NCBI GenBank assembly: GCA_030544235.1
Contig: CM060475.1
Span: 3,286,420 to 3,350,419, forward strand
Origin: Lepturacanthus savala
Taxonomy: Eukaryota; Chordata; Actinopteri; Scombriformes; Trichiuridae
Direction: 5' to 3'
Length of the DNA stretch: 64,000 nt
Shown: positions 13,140 through 24,994 of the stretch, in pieces
How positions within the stretch are numbered: the stretch's first letter is position 1
Layout: the number at the start of each line of letters is the position of its first letter
The notes under the pieces: generated by a model
Seen by the model: the letters and a program-made list of their open reading frames with translations, nothing else
Databases searched by the model: none
Told to the model about the DNA's origin: nothing
Program-made: the position numbers and the translations under genes

Positions 13140-13470
13140 TTTGAAGGATCTGTAATTTTCAAAGTGCTCTGCATTTAAATGTCCCTTTTATTCCTAAACA
13201 GCCTTAAGACACTTTTCAAACTGCTCGATTCACATAATTAGATGGGGCCGACAGATGACTCTCACTGTGCCACACAGCCATTAGAAAAGGGGTCATTCTC
13301 TTTGCAGAATGGCTACTGTTCTCACTTGTCATTAATTTGCCACTTCAAAGCAGCACGAGCATGTGACACCGCCACCGCCAAATGAAATAAGTTACACTTA
13401 TCTCAAACAGCCACCATTACAGCTGCAAACTTTTCAACTCTAATCACACTCTCACTTTTTAACAGTCTTT
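13140..13470. promoter_or_regulatory. Candidate conserved non-coding element
   Basis: A unique segment with many developmental-type motif cores (CATAATTAGAT, CATTAATTTG, CCATTAGAAA, ATTTAAATG) and balanced composition, free of simple repeats and transposon ends. The style matches teleost enhancers in gene deserts. Composition only, with no comparative support available. Confidence 0.3.
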
Positions 13471-13883
13471 CTCAAAGCGCCAGTTTGAGATTGGCACGTC
13501 AGGAGAGAAAAGAAAAAGCTGCGCTCGGGTATCATCTTCTCTGCAGAGTCTCCACTGGATGGGGTTCGCGAGTGGGTAAAGCAGGCGAAGACACCTTATA
13601 CTGAGATGGTTTAAGACTTTTCCAATGTGGATTAACTTTCAAATCTCAAAAAAAAAAATGCAGCTGGAAGATAACGCTTGTAATTAAGAGCCAGGGGGCT
13701 GAAGTTTTACAGCCAATTGAAAACCATGTGAACCACTTAAAGTCAAAACATCGGATGTACTATATTTAAACTAACAAGATTCTGATTAATACATTTTTTT
13801 TTACAGAATACACAGTACCTATACTTTTTTTTTAAAGACAGAAAGTACATTCATAACATATTTGCCTCACTTTACTTTCTAGT

Positions 13884-13930
13884 CCCTTCAGGGGAACTCG
13901 CCTCACAGCAGCCATTAAAAATACAACAGA
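13884..13930. repeat. Possible retroposon 3'-end fragment
   Basis: A short segment reads CCCTTCAGGGGAACTCGCC then CACAGCAGCC. Teleost retroposon tails often carry a similar phrase of CCCTTCAGGGGAAA followed by TCACAGCAGC. It is too short to classify. Confidence 0.3.
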
Positions 13931-14030
13931 AGACGTGCTTCAAACAACTTATAAGATGAGATGAAGAAAAAAAAACATGCTGCTTATTATTACACATTGA
14001 ATAAAAATAGTTTATAAGCTTGTTATTCCT

Positions 14031-14032
<2 letters not shown>

Positions 14033-14101
<69 letters not shown>
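14033..14101. repeat. Compound (AC)n-(AT)n microsatellite
   Basis: About 18 AC units pass directly into about 16 AT units. Confidence 0.97.
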
Positions 14102-14102
<1 letters not shown>

Positions 14103-14390
14103 TTGGTAAGATGTGCAATGCTACTGTACTTTTTTCTAGAAAAACACAGCAGAATATTACTCTGTACTGTATTATCTTCTACTTGTGAGTAACATAAGTT
14201 ACATTTCTTTGTCATGAGGATCCCTTTTTAAGGGTTTAAAGGGGCCCGGTGGTTATTTGAAACCCTGCATTTATTTGATATTTATAGTAGGTCAACATTG
14301 GAAATTGGAATTGGAATTGCTTTTGGGGCAAATATTCGTATGCGATTAATTATGATTAAGGTTTTTATTATTAAAGCAGAAAGCAGCATC

Positions 14391-14915
14391 CAAACCTACA
14401 TGGCCATGTGTGAAAAAGTGATTGCCCCCTTCTGTTGAAACTTAACTGTATTTTATCACACCTGAGTTCAATTTCTCTAGCCACACCCAGGCCTGCCACA
14501 CCTGTTCTCAATCAAGAAATTACTGTTACAGAACCTGCAAAGTGAAGTAGACCAAAAGATCCTCAAAAGCAAGACACCATGCCGAGATCTAAAGAAATTC
14601 AGGAACAAATGAGAAAGAAGGTAGAGCAAGATGGCTGCATGGCAGAGTTCCAATATGAAAACCACTACTGAGCAAAAAGAACTTCAAGGCTTGCCTCGTT
14701 TTTGCCAGAAAACATCTTGATGATCCCAAAGAAATACTTGGGGAAGGTGTGTGTCCCATTACATCTGGTGAAAAAGTAATGCAGCATTTTAGACAAAGAA
14801 CCTCACACCAAGAGTAAAATATAGTGGTGGTAGTGTGATGCTCTGGGGCTGTTTTGCTGCTTCAGGATGTGGGAGACTTGCTATGATAAATGGAACCATG
14901 AATTCTGCTTTCTAC
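14391..14915 (+). pseudogene. Internally deleted Tc1-like transposon remnant
   Basis: A DNA transposon fragment of the Tc1/mariner superfamily, whose transposases cut and paste at TA dinucleotides in the nucleus. At 14579 an ATG opens a frame starting MPRSKEIQEQMRKKVEQ, a typical Tc1-like N terminus, but it stops after about 30 codons. Downstream, codons for a KYSGGSVMLWGCFAASG segment (about 14816-14875) and INGTMNSAF are recognisable as the conserved block before the second catalytic aspartate. Two internal deletions are inferred by comparison with the family: one removes most of the helix-turn-helix region after about 14636, the other (near 14735) removes the WTDE-type segment holding the first catalytic aspartate. 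The 3' half is absent; a TA array follows at once. It cannot encode an active enzyme. Confidence 0.85.
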
Positions 14916-14928
14916 ACCAGCAATATAT

Positions 14929-14957
14929 ACAGTGTATATATATATATATATATATAG
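14929..14957. repeat. (TA)n array at the truncated end of the Tc1 remnant
   Basis: Alternating TA begins about 13 bases after recognisable transposase coding stops. Confidence 0.9.
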
Positions 14958-17209
14958 TTGTTAGTAATAAAATAAGACTTCTGCATAATGAGTACTTTTC
15001 CTTTAATACTTGTACTCTTTCTTTTGGACTTTTACTTTGTAAAATTTGCATACTTTAAGCTTCTACATTTACGTCTTTGACCAGAGTGCATGCAGTGATA
15101 TTCTTGTACATCTAACAGGAAATCTTCTTTTTCTTTTTATATCTATAGTTCAGGCCTGTCAGTGTGGCCATATATCAAATGTGTGTACAGTGCAGCACAA
15201 CGTCTTTCTGTCCTGAGCAGCAGTTTATCAGTTTCCCCTCCCCTTGTCTTTACACATAGCTCTTTGTCAGTGGACCGCTGCTGCACCACCAAGGCCCAAG
15301 TTTAAATCTCGCCAAGGTTTCCTCTTTCCTCTCTCAAAATGTTTGAAATGCTATCAAAGAGTTGGCGTCTTCATCAAAGAGGTAAACTTTAAAGGGTTCC
15401 ACCTTTGCCGTTGCCTCCCCCCGCCTCTTCTTCCTTTAATCTGGCAGGGGTTTGGCAGTCAAAGGTAAATAAGTGTGAAATGGGACATGTGTTTTCCATC
15501 CATTCCCTTTGTCACACATGTTCTCCTCTCTCCATGATTAACATTCCACCTACTCCAGGTCCCCTTTCTTGGCGATCTGCAGGCCTCGTGCAGGTCGGCC
15601 TGCCAAAACACTCCCTGGCCACCTGGAATTACAGATCTTTCAAAGCCTACACTTCCTGTCCATCTGAAATCCATTGAGCCTATCAGGAGCCCCCCCAAGT
15701 GTAGGATGACAAGATTCTGGCATATATATTTATTCTGGAAGACTTTGCTCTTTCTGATCGACTGTTTATTGGTCTTGGTTAGACAGTGGTAATTATTTGA
15801 ATAATAAGCCAACAAAGATGAATCCTCCTCGAAGCTGCAGCTCTGATCAGTGCCAGCGGCAACGTCTTGAGAACATCATGAGGCAGGAAGTAAAATAGGG
15901 GCAAAAGGATGAACAAATTCTTCAAATTACTCAGTTCTGGAGTCACATGAAGCCCCCCCCCCCCCCCGTCTAAAATAAGCAGTGTTCCTCCACCGTGTTT
16001 GCAGGCAGCGGATGGAAGAGCTTCAGAATTCCCATGCTGTCCGCCGCCGCCAAGTAAGTACAGGCCCGCCTCGGGGCCTGAGGCTGGCAGCGGCACGCTG
16101 CTTGTTTTGTTTATACCTTCCACCCAATGTCCAAGAGACGTGTTGTCAGAGGTCTTTTAACAAAACTCATCCCTGAACGCTACTGGTGCTTTACTTATTT
16201 ATTCCACTGTTTGTTTTGGCGTGCCAGTCACATTTGGCACCAGCTAAATAACTCCAGATGCCCCCAAAAAAGCATTTGATGGACACGGATTACGCTGCTA
16301 TGAAAGTCTGTGATTGTTACAGTGGCACTGATGAGATTATTCCAGCACTTTGGTGGCTGATGAGGGATGTTCACATCCCTAAAAAAGAGTTAGTCGCCTT
16401 GTTTTAATTATAAATTTGAATACAGTAATCTGGGGTGATTTGAAAGTGAAATCAAGAAACTTTAGACTATCAATAATCACTAATGAATGCATAATATCAT
16501 CCTCAGATTGAGCAATGAAAGAAGGTCTCAGTAACGTCAGATCTCAGCTTTGCTTTTAAAATACTCAAAAAATCTGTTGAACACAAACCATACAAGCTTC
16601 AGTCATTGAACTGTTAAATTTAACATTTACAATATGAGTCCTACACAATGTAGAGTCTAACTTATAATTACAGTGGTACACAACCTGGTCTGTGATGTTT
16701 TCTCCTCATGTGTCCCTGTGTTAGGTGCTAATTATAAATATAGTCAAAGTATGGGGAGTGCCATACCATGCCATATCCAAACGATGCCTCTGACTGAAGT
16801 GATGGAGGAAAGTGACTCGGCTTGTGTAGGAGTTTTTCAAATCTTTTCCATATGTTGGAAAGAAGTCTGTGTCCATTTGTGTTGTAGCTTTTCCCTGATA
16901 ATTACTCAGATTTGGCAAGATTTGGTGACGTTGAACCACTGTTATAGTTTTGAGAAAATTCTGTGAAGAATAGGTGAATGTTTCCCCTTAATGTTCCCTT
17001 TTTCTGACAAAAAGCCAACGTTATTCAGTTCCCTGAATGTTCTGGAACATTATTATTACTTTATTACTTTACTTATTACTATTATTACTACTACTTAACG
17101 TGGTTGGTAGAACGTATCAGGAATGTTACCTTGATCTCAAACATCTGCATAACATTGTAACAATGTTGTCGGATGGTGACCATTTTTTGTTTTAGGTCCT
17201 GTCGCTTTT
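14958..17209. other. Non-coding sequence, no gene seen
   Basis: Unique sequence. 15240-15700 is moderately GC-rich and has overlapping frames on both strands (up to 118 codons, minus strand 15459-15815) with no recognisable domain. A poly-C run lies at 15953-15967. 16000-16110 is GC-rich. An ATT/ACT-rich low-complexity patch lies at 17050-17096. Confidence 0.5.
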
Positions 17210-17583
17210 TTAAAGGTCCTGTATTGTAGAAAGTAAGATTTAATTGATTTTTGATTACTGGATGTTCCATATTGCCCAGTTTGTTTCAAAACTCCCATTC
17301 AGAAAATATGCCTCAAAACAAGGCACATAGGTTAATTTGTGATGTCACAACTATACAGTCACCTCCCACCACCCGATTCGCAGTCTTTCATATCAGCCAA
17401 TCAGAGGAGAGGCTCATTAATATTAATGAAACAGCCACAGAACAACCTGTTCTTTCTAGAGCAGCAGAAAGGAGACATAAAACTATAATGAGATGATTTT
17501 TGCTCCTTAAAATCACAAATATCTTCATGACATCACAACTTCTAATAAAACCCAGGAGAAGTGAACAATATGAGACCTTTTAA
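17210..17583 (-). mobile_element. TTAA-type MITE, copy 2 (complete)
   Basis: Flanked by TTAA at 17210-17213 and 17580-17583. The left terminus AGGTCCTGTATTG and the right terminus, read inverted as AGGTCTCATATTG, form an imperfect inverted repeat. The interior has the family core: TTGTGATGTCACAAC near 17337, CAGCCAATCAGAGGAGAG near 17395, then an ATTAATATTAATGA stretch. It has no coding capacity and is non-autonomous; TTAA duplication suggests mobilisation by a piggyBac-class enzyme. Confidence 0.85.
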
Positions 17584-19733
17584 TCTGTAATCATGTTGAG
17601 CTATCATCCATTACGCAAGAGTAAGTGCTTTTTTTTTTTTTGAACAATAAATCTCTAATTTTGGAACAAAATAGCTATCATGTCCTTGAAAAGCATTCAG
17701 GAGCCAGTTGGGTCATTATTTTAAATCACAGCCATGTTGTCTTCCATTCGCTTGGAAGCGTTAGGCTGCTCTCCCCGTCCCCGAGAGCTTACCTCCATAT
17801 TTTGAGTCCTTGTACCTTGGCAGGCGGGTCCAACCATATGGCAGAACTAAGTGTCGATTATCAAGCGATCTCATATATCACACACACATCCGATAAAGCC
17901 GGATATTCATCACTCGTGTAGCACTTTCTGCGCTCACTGTTAAGTAATGACAGATGAACAGTCTACCTACAGCCACACTGATCCAGAAATATCAAATGTG
18001 TTTTAGGGCCGTGCCAATAGTCTGTCTCTTTGTCATTGAGTCACAAATGTTACAAGCTGCTTTCAGAACTATTGCATCTGACACATTTCACATGATTTTC
18101 ACTTTATTATTTTGATCTTTTGGCTTATAAAACATGCAGAGAGCTGGGATCATTACCTTTTTTTTTAATTTCAGTGTGGAATTAAAATTCAAATGTGATC
18201 AGAGAGGGAAGTAATCAGGCTCTCTATATGGACATATGTTCTTTTCTTATATTTCATACATCTTTTTTTGTTGGAGTGATTTTTCTGCACATTTTATGAT
18301 CGGCTTGGCATTGGTCTATCTTTTTACTTATCTAGATTTTATCCATGTGTGTGAAATAAAACAAATAATTACAAATAAAAGATATAGAAAAAGAAAACTG
18401 TAGCATACAGTCTATAATTACACTTAAATTACCACAAAATATTATTTTTAGAGCAAAAATAACAGCTATTGGTCATACTAGAGTAGATAAGAGTAGGTGT
18501 TTCTGTCATTTTATGTTTCTAAATAAAATAAAATATGCAGCAGCCTCAGCATGTAGATTAAAGCGTATATTATCATATGTCATATCGTGCTGATCAAAAA
18601 GCTTAATGAGTGACATAGATATGATGATTATTACCTATGTGCCTGTCTGTACGGCAGCAGAAAGGCTGCCATCGCGCCTCACTTATTAATGCAGCACTTA
18701 ATTAGTCATAATTTTATACAACTAATTTACTCGGGACACATTAAATAAACATAGATGTCTAATTAGAATATTGTGTTAAAATTGTTGGATAGGCACACTC
18801 ACACTCACTCACACACACACACATTCTGTGTTCATTACCAGCCGAATACCTTAGCAACTGATGCTGCCTTGAGCATAATAGAGTGAGATGCATTTGCATA
18901 CACAAATATTCCTGTACTGTGTGTGTGTGTGCTTGCGTGTGTGTGTACGTGTACGTGTGTTTGATACATTATCAGTACAAGTGTAGAATAAAGTCTTAAT
19001 TCCTGGATCAGTAAAGGAAGGAAGCAATATTATGGAGGTGAAGGGTTAAAGCCGCAATAACATGGCGACAGATGTTTTGAGCTCTGCTTTCATTGTCTGT
19101 TCTTATTTTTTGGGAGGAATGTTTCCAGGTTTTTAAGCCATTATAGCAACAAATATAGCACCAGATAGTAACAAGCTGGAGAACAGAAATGTCAATGTTT
19201 TGTCTTAAATAGCAAATTTAATTTAAAGGGTTTAACATAAATACATGTATTAAATTGTTAGTGTATTATTTAATGTATTAATATAGGCTTCAAACATACC
19301 GGAACAGTAACGTGTTACAGTTAACTCCCAGAAATCACAAGGGACAAAGAAATTGCAGCAAACATCTGGTGTTCATACTCAAAATGAGACTTGACAATAC
19401 TGCTGACAGCCACTGAGAGTTATCACATCATAACTTAGAGGTTTATCTCACAAAGAAATGACTCAACATCAGGGCGTCATCCGTTACAGGTGCAGGACTG
19501 AATGCAACAGCTGCCACTAGACTCTGCAATGTTCTTAGGTTACTGTTACAGAGTCTAAGTGTCTCTTTGTCTGTCTGTCTATCATTGTCTGTCTCTCCTC
19601 TACTTGTAAACCAACACAATCGTGGCGTCTTTTAAAAACTACATTATGCATGTGAACATTAACAATTTGAAGCTTTAAATATGTGTCATGCATGATGAAA
19701 TGTGTGATGAAGTAGCGAAGGAACAAATGCAAA

Positions 19734-19734
<1 letters not shown>
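17584..19734. other. AT-rich non-coding sequence with a homeodomain-motif block near 18.63-18.79 kb
   Basis: Mostly AT-rich unique sequence. 18630-18790 contains closely spaced TTATTAAT, CTTAATTAGTCATAATT, ACTAATTTACTC and CTAATTAGAAT segments, suggesting a candidate enhancer. Short CA and TG patches occur at 18794-18823 and 18917-18960. No gene was recognised. Confidence 0.4.

Positions 19735-19788
<54 letters not shown>
19735..19788. repeat. (CA)n microsatellite
   Basis: About 27 CA units without clear interruption. Cysteine/valine-rich frames on the minus strand here are repeat translations. Confidence 0.97.
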
Positions 19789-19789
<1 letters not shown>

Positions 19790-19912
19790 ATCCACCTTGA
19801 GTGAGCATGGTGTTGTGCAGCCTGCAGCATCCATCAGCAGGCAGCAGAGGCATCGAGAGCAGTAGGACAGTGCATTAATGAAATGTTAATGGCTGAATTA
19901 AGACCGAAATAA

Positions 19913-19951
19913 CCAATCCAGCCTGGACTCCTGTGCGAGTCCATTAGCATC
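19913..19951. repeat. 39-base hairpin-forming duplicate, copy A
   Basis: It matches 24714-24752 at 36 of 39 positions. The core TGGACTC CTGTGC GAGTCCA forms a 7-bp stem with a 6-base loop. Flanks of the two copies are unrelated. It sits beside a GC-rich unique stretch (19960-20180). Confidence 0.75.
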
Positions 19952-21459
19952 AGTGCGCCATGCTGGGGCGAACTACAGCACCCCCACCCCCCTCCTCGCC
20001 ATCACAACCTCCATTCAGGGCAGGGACCACAGGGCCGGGGGCCCATGCAGGTAAATGGCATCAGAGGGTGGGGGTGACGTGTCGGTGGCGCTCCATCTGC
20101 TTGACCTCTGCGTGCTGGGAAACATCAACAAATGATTTACAAATGAAACGCGCTGGGCAGAGCACGATCAGGCGCCTCCTTCTGTGATTGATGAAGGACA
20201 TCAAGGACAATTTCAGCTGGTTTCCCCAGTTGATCCGATGCCGTAATTTGTGTTTTTTTCAATTGCAATGTTACCTGTGCTGCAGCAGTATAAACACCTC
20301 TCTAACTCTATTCTGCAAAATGTGACTTTTCAAAGATACTTCTCACAATTTCACGAGTTAAAATCTTCGTATTGATAATTTTTTCCATAGTCGCGAAACA
20401 GAAACACATTAAACTTACAATTAGGACAACTTACAATTACAGTTTTTGAGTCATAAATTCATTTATTTTTCTCATGATCAAATATTTGATTAGATAAATA
20501 ATTGTTTCAGTGCTCTCAGCTGCACTAAAGAGTTTTTCTGTTCAGAAGAAATGTGCAATTAGTGAAGCAGAAGTCTATGCTACTTAGACAGAGTGCAAAT
20601 GAATCCTGTTTCTGGTACATTGATCCCTCAGTGTTTCCTACAGTAACGTGTAGAGAAGAGCTGCTGTGTTTTTTTTTCCATTTCCATCTAGAAGTAATAA
20701 GCTGACATAAAACCGAATCAGAGGAGTCTCCTGACTGGGTAATTCATATGATGCTTTATCAGTTACACTAGCTTTGTTGCATCTTTTTCTCTTTTCAACC
20801 TTTGTCTTCATTATTAATATGATGCAACAATGATTTTAAACTAATTTCTTAACTCGGTGATCAAAAAAAGTTTTGTTTTAGTAATCACCTTGAGTTTTAT
20901 TGTACCTTTCTTTAGAATTTTTACAAACTGCTTGTTATCTGCAATTGCTATAAATGGCTTTGCAGTTATTGCTGAATTTATGTTCAGTTAAACAGATATT
21001 TTTATGTCTCACCATTTAAAATCAAAAACAAGTGAAATGTCTCTTCAGTATGTTTGAACTTTATTAATATTCTGCATGTTTTCATTTCTTCTCTACAGTT
21101 GTTCAGTATATTAACTCCATTTATTGTAACACATAGGAACAAGTAGCACTTGAATAGCCTCTTTAAATGAAACATGCAGTGATATAACCTGCCTTAAATT
21201 CGGAAATCGATCGTCAGCAGTTGAAAAACATGTTTCCAGTGGCAGCGACCTTTGGACTCTGTCTCTTTAAGAATCAACCGAGGGGTCAGTGCTGTCCCGC
21301 ATCCGTCTAAATGAATGTAGCTCAAGATCACTCGGGGCTGATCTTGATTTGGATTTTATTTAATTACAAGTATATGAATGCATGTCTTGCTTTGCAGTAA
21401 TGCTGTTATTCTACATCATGGAAAGTGTAATTGAGACCACACAGGGCATTACAGGGCAG
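19952..21459. other. Non-coding sequence, no gene seen
   Basis: GC-richer near 19960-20180, otherwise AT-rich unique DNA. A segment near 20490-20520 faintly resembles the dispersed 'AGGGCTGCAACTAA' repeat family but is too degraded to call. Confidence 0.45.
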
Positions 21460-22255
21460 CATTATGGCTGAGGAGCTGAGTGATGTGTCTGCGCTTGACG
21501 CGCTGCTCTCTGTTTCTTAATTAGAAACTTAGATCACAACGTCGTTCCAAGAATCACACTAGCATGTTTTGTTCACATCTTGTGCGGAGGGGGGAGGAAA
21601 GGGGTGGGGGGCTGCATGTCGATAAATCTGCTTGCAAACATCCACAGATACTTCATGAGAAAAAATCTGAGGAAGATGAATTAAAGCTCTTAACCTGGTA
21701 ATGTCCTCTAATTGGGGGAAGCTGTAATTGGTTTAAGCATTAATCAGATTGGAGCTGGTCGTGGTTAAGTGTTGTGCGAATGCAAGGTTTCCTGTCGAAG
21801 TATGAAAAGAGTTTTTGTTGGAAATAAATGTGTTTGTGCCACTGGGAGCCTCTGGAGCGCATTATGTGATCATGATGACCCTTAGATTCAATGACCAAAT
21901 ATGCACTTAGTGGTTGTAATGCTTGGACGGTGGCTTTATGGGAAATCTGTCTCTCTAAACATGTTCAGAGGAAGGATTTCATTCTCCTGAGCGGTTGTTC
22001 CAGCTTATATATTATGTTGATTTTATTGACATTACATTTAGTAATTTGAATAATGACTAAATGCAGTGGCAGATTGGAATATCCGTTACAGTAATCTCTT
22101 TAAACTGAATAGGCAGAAGAGTCAAATAACCCAATTTAACATCAAAATCACACTAAATTATGCTCCTGAAGCAAATTACTGGTGATCTAATTAGCCCAGA
22201 TCAGTGCTCAGGTGCCCACTTGTAATTACAAAGATCAGTTTAAGGTGCATGGTTC
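21460..22255. promoter_or_regulatory. Candidate conserved non-coding element cluster
   Basis: Nearly 800 bases of unique sequence without simple repeats, rich in paired/homeodomain cores: CTAATTAGCCC near 22188, TTGTAATTACAAAG near 22221 (a TAATTA-type palindrome next to a WWCAAAG TCF/LEF-like core), GTAATTGG, AAGCATTAATCAGATTGG and GAATTAAAGC. It is bounded on the right by a MITE. Among the unique blocks in this window it looks the most enhancer-like. No conservation test was possible. Confidence 0.4.
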
Positions 22256-22270
22256 CTAAAAAACACTTAG

Positions 22271-22590
22271 TTAAAGGTACAATATATACAGTTTAAAGTA
22301 TCTAGCAACCCAGACTTAGCAGAAATAGAATATGATTTTAATTACTATGTTTTAATTATTATATAACTCAAAACAAGAAGTGTTTTTATTCCCTTAAATT
22401 GAGATGTTTTTATTTATATGGGAGGCAGATCTCCTTACTTTGAACTGCCATGATGTACCACCATGTTCCTACAGTAGCCCAGAATGGATAAACCAAATTG
22501 TCACAGCCACTGTGGATTTTACATGAAGCTTGTAGGTTATAATCTGCAGCCTGACCAATAGGTGTCTACAGAAAATACATAGTGTACCTT
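22271..22590. mobile_element. MITE with AAGGTACA termini
   Basis: Begins TTAAAGGTACAATATAT and ends ATACATAGTGTACCTT; read inverted, the right end is AAGGTACACTATGTAT, so the termini pair over about 14 bases with few mismatches. The interior phrase CCTACAGTAGCCCAGAATGG is one I associate with a widespread teleost repeat. The left flank is TTAA; no TTAA directly abuts the right end. No coding capacity. Confidence 0.65.
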
Positions 22591-22671
22591 CCAGGTTATA
22601 ACTTTAACTTGAATGCCAAAATAAATAAATAAATAAAATGTTCATAGATGCCGTAACAGAAAAAAATGACT

Positions 22672-22950
22672 AGAGCTGCAAAAGATTATTTAATTGCCTA
22701 CTATTACATTAATTAGTAACTATTTTGATAATTAAAATCAAATGAATATCAAATTCTATGGTTCAAACTCCTCAAATGTGATTATGTTGGGTTTCTTTAG
22801 TCTTTAATAATAGTAAACTGATGATGTTTGGGTTGCGGACTTGGAACCAAAAAAAAAAGACATTTTAGGTTGAGCTTCAGCTTTGGGAAACATTATACAG
22901 GATTTTATGAACCAAACAACTAGTCGATTAATGGACTATCAAAATACAGA
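22672..22950 (+). repeat. Degraded dispersed repeat, 'GGGCTGCAACTAA' family
   Basis: Starts AGAGCTGCAAAAGATTATT and contains the hallmarks of a very common teleost repeat: a TAACTATTTTGATAATTAA stretch, CTCAAATGTGATTATG, TTTCTTTAGTCTTTAATAAT, and an end with CTAGTCGATTAATGGACTATC. Related fragments lie at 42872, 47045 and 51465. Superfamily not assigned here. Confidence 0.6.
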
Positions 22951-24395
22951 CAGTGAATCATTTACAAATGCTTTGTAAGTGGACAACTGAACTATCATAA
23001 ACACCTCATTCTAAAACAATGGAATACAATGTGTTGCTGTAACAGCTCTTGTAGAAAAATGTTTTTGGCTGCACTGACCTGTTCCTTTCAGCCTTGGCAG
23101 CATTAGTGAGGCCCGACACTGACGTTAGACGCTGTTTAGGTCAACTAAACAAAAACTAGTGTCTCCCCTAAAATGCCATAAAGTTGGAAGAAAACTTTTG
23201 TCTAAGATATAATTCTAAACTGTACAGCTTTCCCTTTCTCTGCCCAAGTTATTAAAAAAACCTCCCAGACCAACAATACACACAGATATGTGGACTAAAT
23301 GTACCTTTTCCATCCCACATTTTGTAGCTCAGTAGATCAGTTACTTAACTTGTGTCTGGAAACTGGTTCGTCAACTCTGCTTCACTTTAAATCTAAAGTT
23401 CAAGTGAATGAGATCTCAATGAGATGATTTCATCCTGCAGAGCAGCTCTTTCTCTGAGAGAGACAATTAAAACTTCAATGTACACTGTGTTGTCCTGACT
23501 GGATCAAGACATCAGACTCGTCTCTATAGTAGCTGCTGTATGTCCCACTCCTCCCCTGACTTATATAATAAAGCCGTGCAACAAACTTAATTCTGAACAA
23601 AGCAGAATTTTTTTTTTTTTTTTTGCATAATGCAGAAAGCATGTCGATTTGAAGGGAGCTTTCAGTACTGTTGAATTTCACAGCGGTATAATAGATGTAA
23701 CATCACCACGGCTTTCAGAAAACAAGACCCGGGGAGGGGGGGAAAAAAAATCATATAGATGGAAAAAAAAAGGTTGTCACCTTCACCTTGCGTACTTGTC
23801 ATTCGCCCAGCGTCAGGTCATTAAATTCGCATTAGGTCTCTCTGAGGGACCTTCGGATGCTGTTAGTGCACCTAAAGCTGTGTGGCAGTAAAAAGAATCA
23901 CAACTTCCTCCTCACCGCGGCGGGGGAAAGCACACACATAAAAGCAGCTATGCGGCACTTTGCATTCTGACACTGGATCATTATGGTCTCTCATGTCTGT
24001 TTTTTTTTTTTCCTTTTTCTGGGGTCGATAATGGAGACCGGGGGCACTGGAGAGATGTTGGCCGTGTCCATTTGTCCGTCCCCTGGAGGACAGAGCTGGA
24101 TCCGAGTCAAAGTTTTAGATCGCTGCCACTGAGATGGCATTAAATCCAGGTCTCCCGGGTCAGCGGCGTGAATAATTTATTAACAGAAACCTGCGATGGA
24201 CGTTTCAAATGTCAGATCACGTTATGCCCGTGTCCCCGGATTATTCAGGAGGTAGCTAGTGTGGCACTTTGTCATACGGAGTGTTTACCTCAGGCCATAA
24301 AATGGACAGAAACGTCTCTTCACCTAAAGTTTGTTTTTTAAGCAGTTGTTCAAGATGGATAGAAAGACAAGAAGCAATATTTGATATCTGAGTTT
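22951..24395. other. Non-coding sequence, no gene seen
   Basis: Unique sequence with poly-T at 23609-23626 and a GC-richer part at 23900-24250. No splice-bounded exon or element ends were recognised. Confidence 0.45.
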
Positions 24396-24829
24396 AAGGT
24401 TGGGCGATGTCCCCTTAATTGGAAATTAACAATGTTTACAGTGAATCATTGTGATGGACAATAATATCAGAAGGGGGTACGCACTGATTATGATTGGTGT
24501 TGGCACCAACCGACTATTTAACCCTCTGAAACTATCATTGTCATGGTCGATGAAATTCTTCACATTTCATGTAATTTTGAATAACTTTTGATCAATAAAT
24601 TGTAGCTCCTTAAATGTTTTTTAGCCTGAAAGTTAACAGTTAAATTGCTGCCTATGGTGTGATCATAGCCCATTTAGAAGTTTTTCTATCCACTCTGGAA
24701 ACCGTTGAGGGGGCCAGTCCAGCCTGGACTCCTGTTTGAGTCCATTAGCATCCATAATCAATCCAATATTGACCATTTAATTGTCCATATTCTACCTATT
24801 ATTGATGCTATTATTGGTACAACCCTAAT
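24396..24829. repeat. Possible dispersed repeat with GGTTGGGCGATGTCCC start
   Basis: The left edge GGTTGGGCGATGTCCCC resembles the start of a common teleost repeat whose members begin GGGCTGGGCGAT. The right edge ACCAATAATAGCATC (inverted) follows a TTGTACC-like end, giving a weak inverted terminus. It contains copy B of the 39-base duplicate. Boundaries are uncertain. Confidence 0.35.
24714..24752. repeat. 39-base hairpin-forming duplicate, copy B
   Basis: 36 of 39 bases match 19913-19951. The 7-bp stem TGGACTC/GAGTCCA is fully preserved and two of the three differences fall in the loop (CTGTTT instead of CTGTGC). Confidence 0.75.
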
Positions 24830-24994
24830 CTGGCTTTTATTTAAGGGCCCAAAATGAGATATTTCTTGATTAAAATGGCTGAAAAATGACTAGATCTATG
24901 TTAAATAATTTGATGAGCTTTGTACTTTCATTATCCTAGATATTTCCAACATTCCTAAAGTCTTTTAATGTTGAATGCTGCAATCATTTCCTCA

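Noticed and set aside
15459..15815. 118-codon minus-strand frame overlapped by a 90-codon plus-strand frame
   Set aside because: Mutual overlap on opposite strands, GC-richer DNA and no domain.
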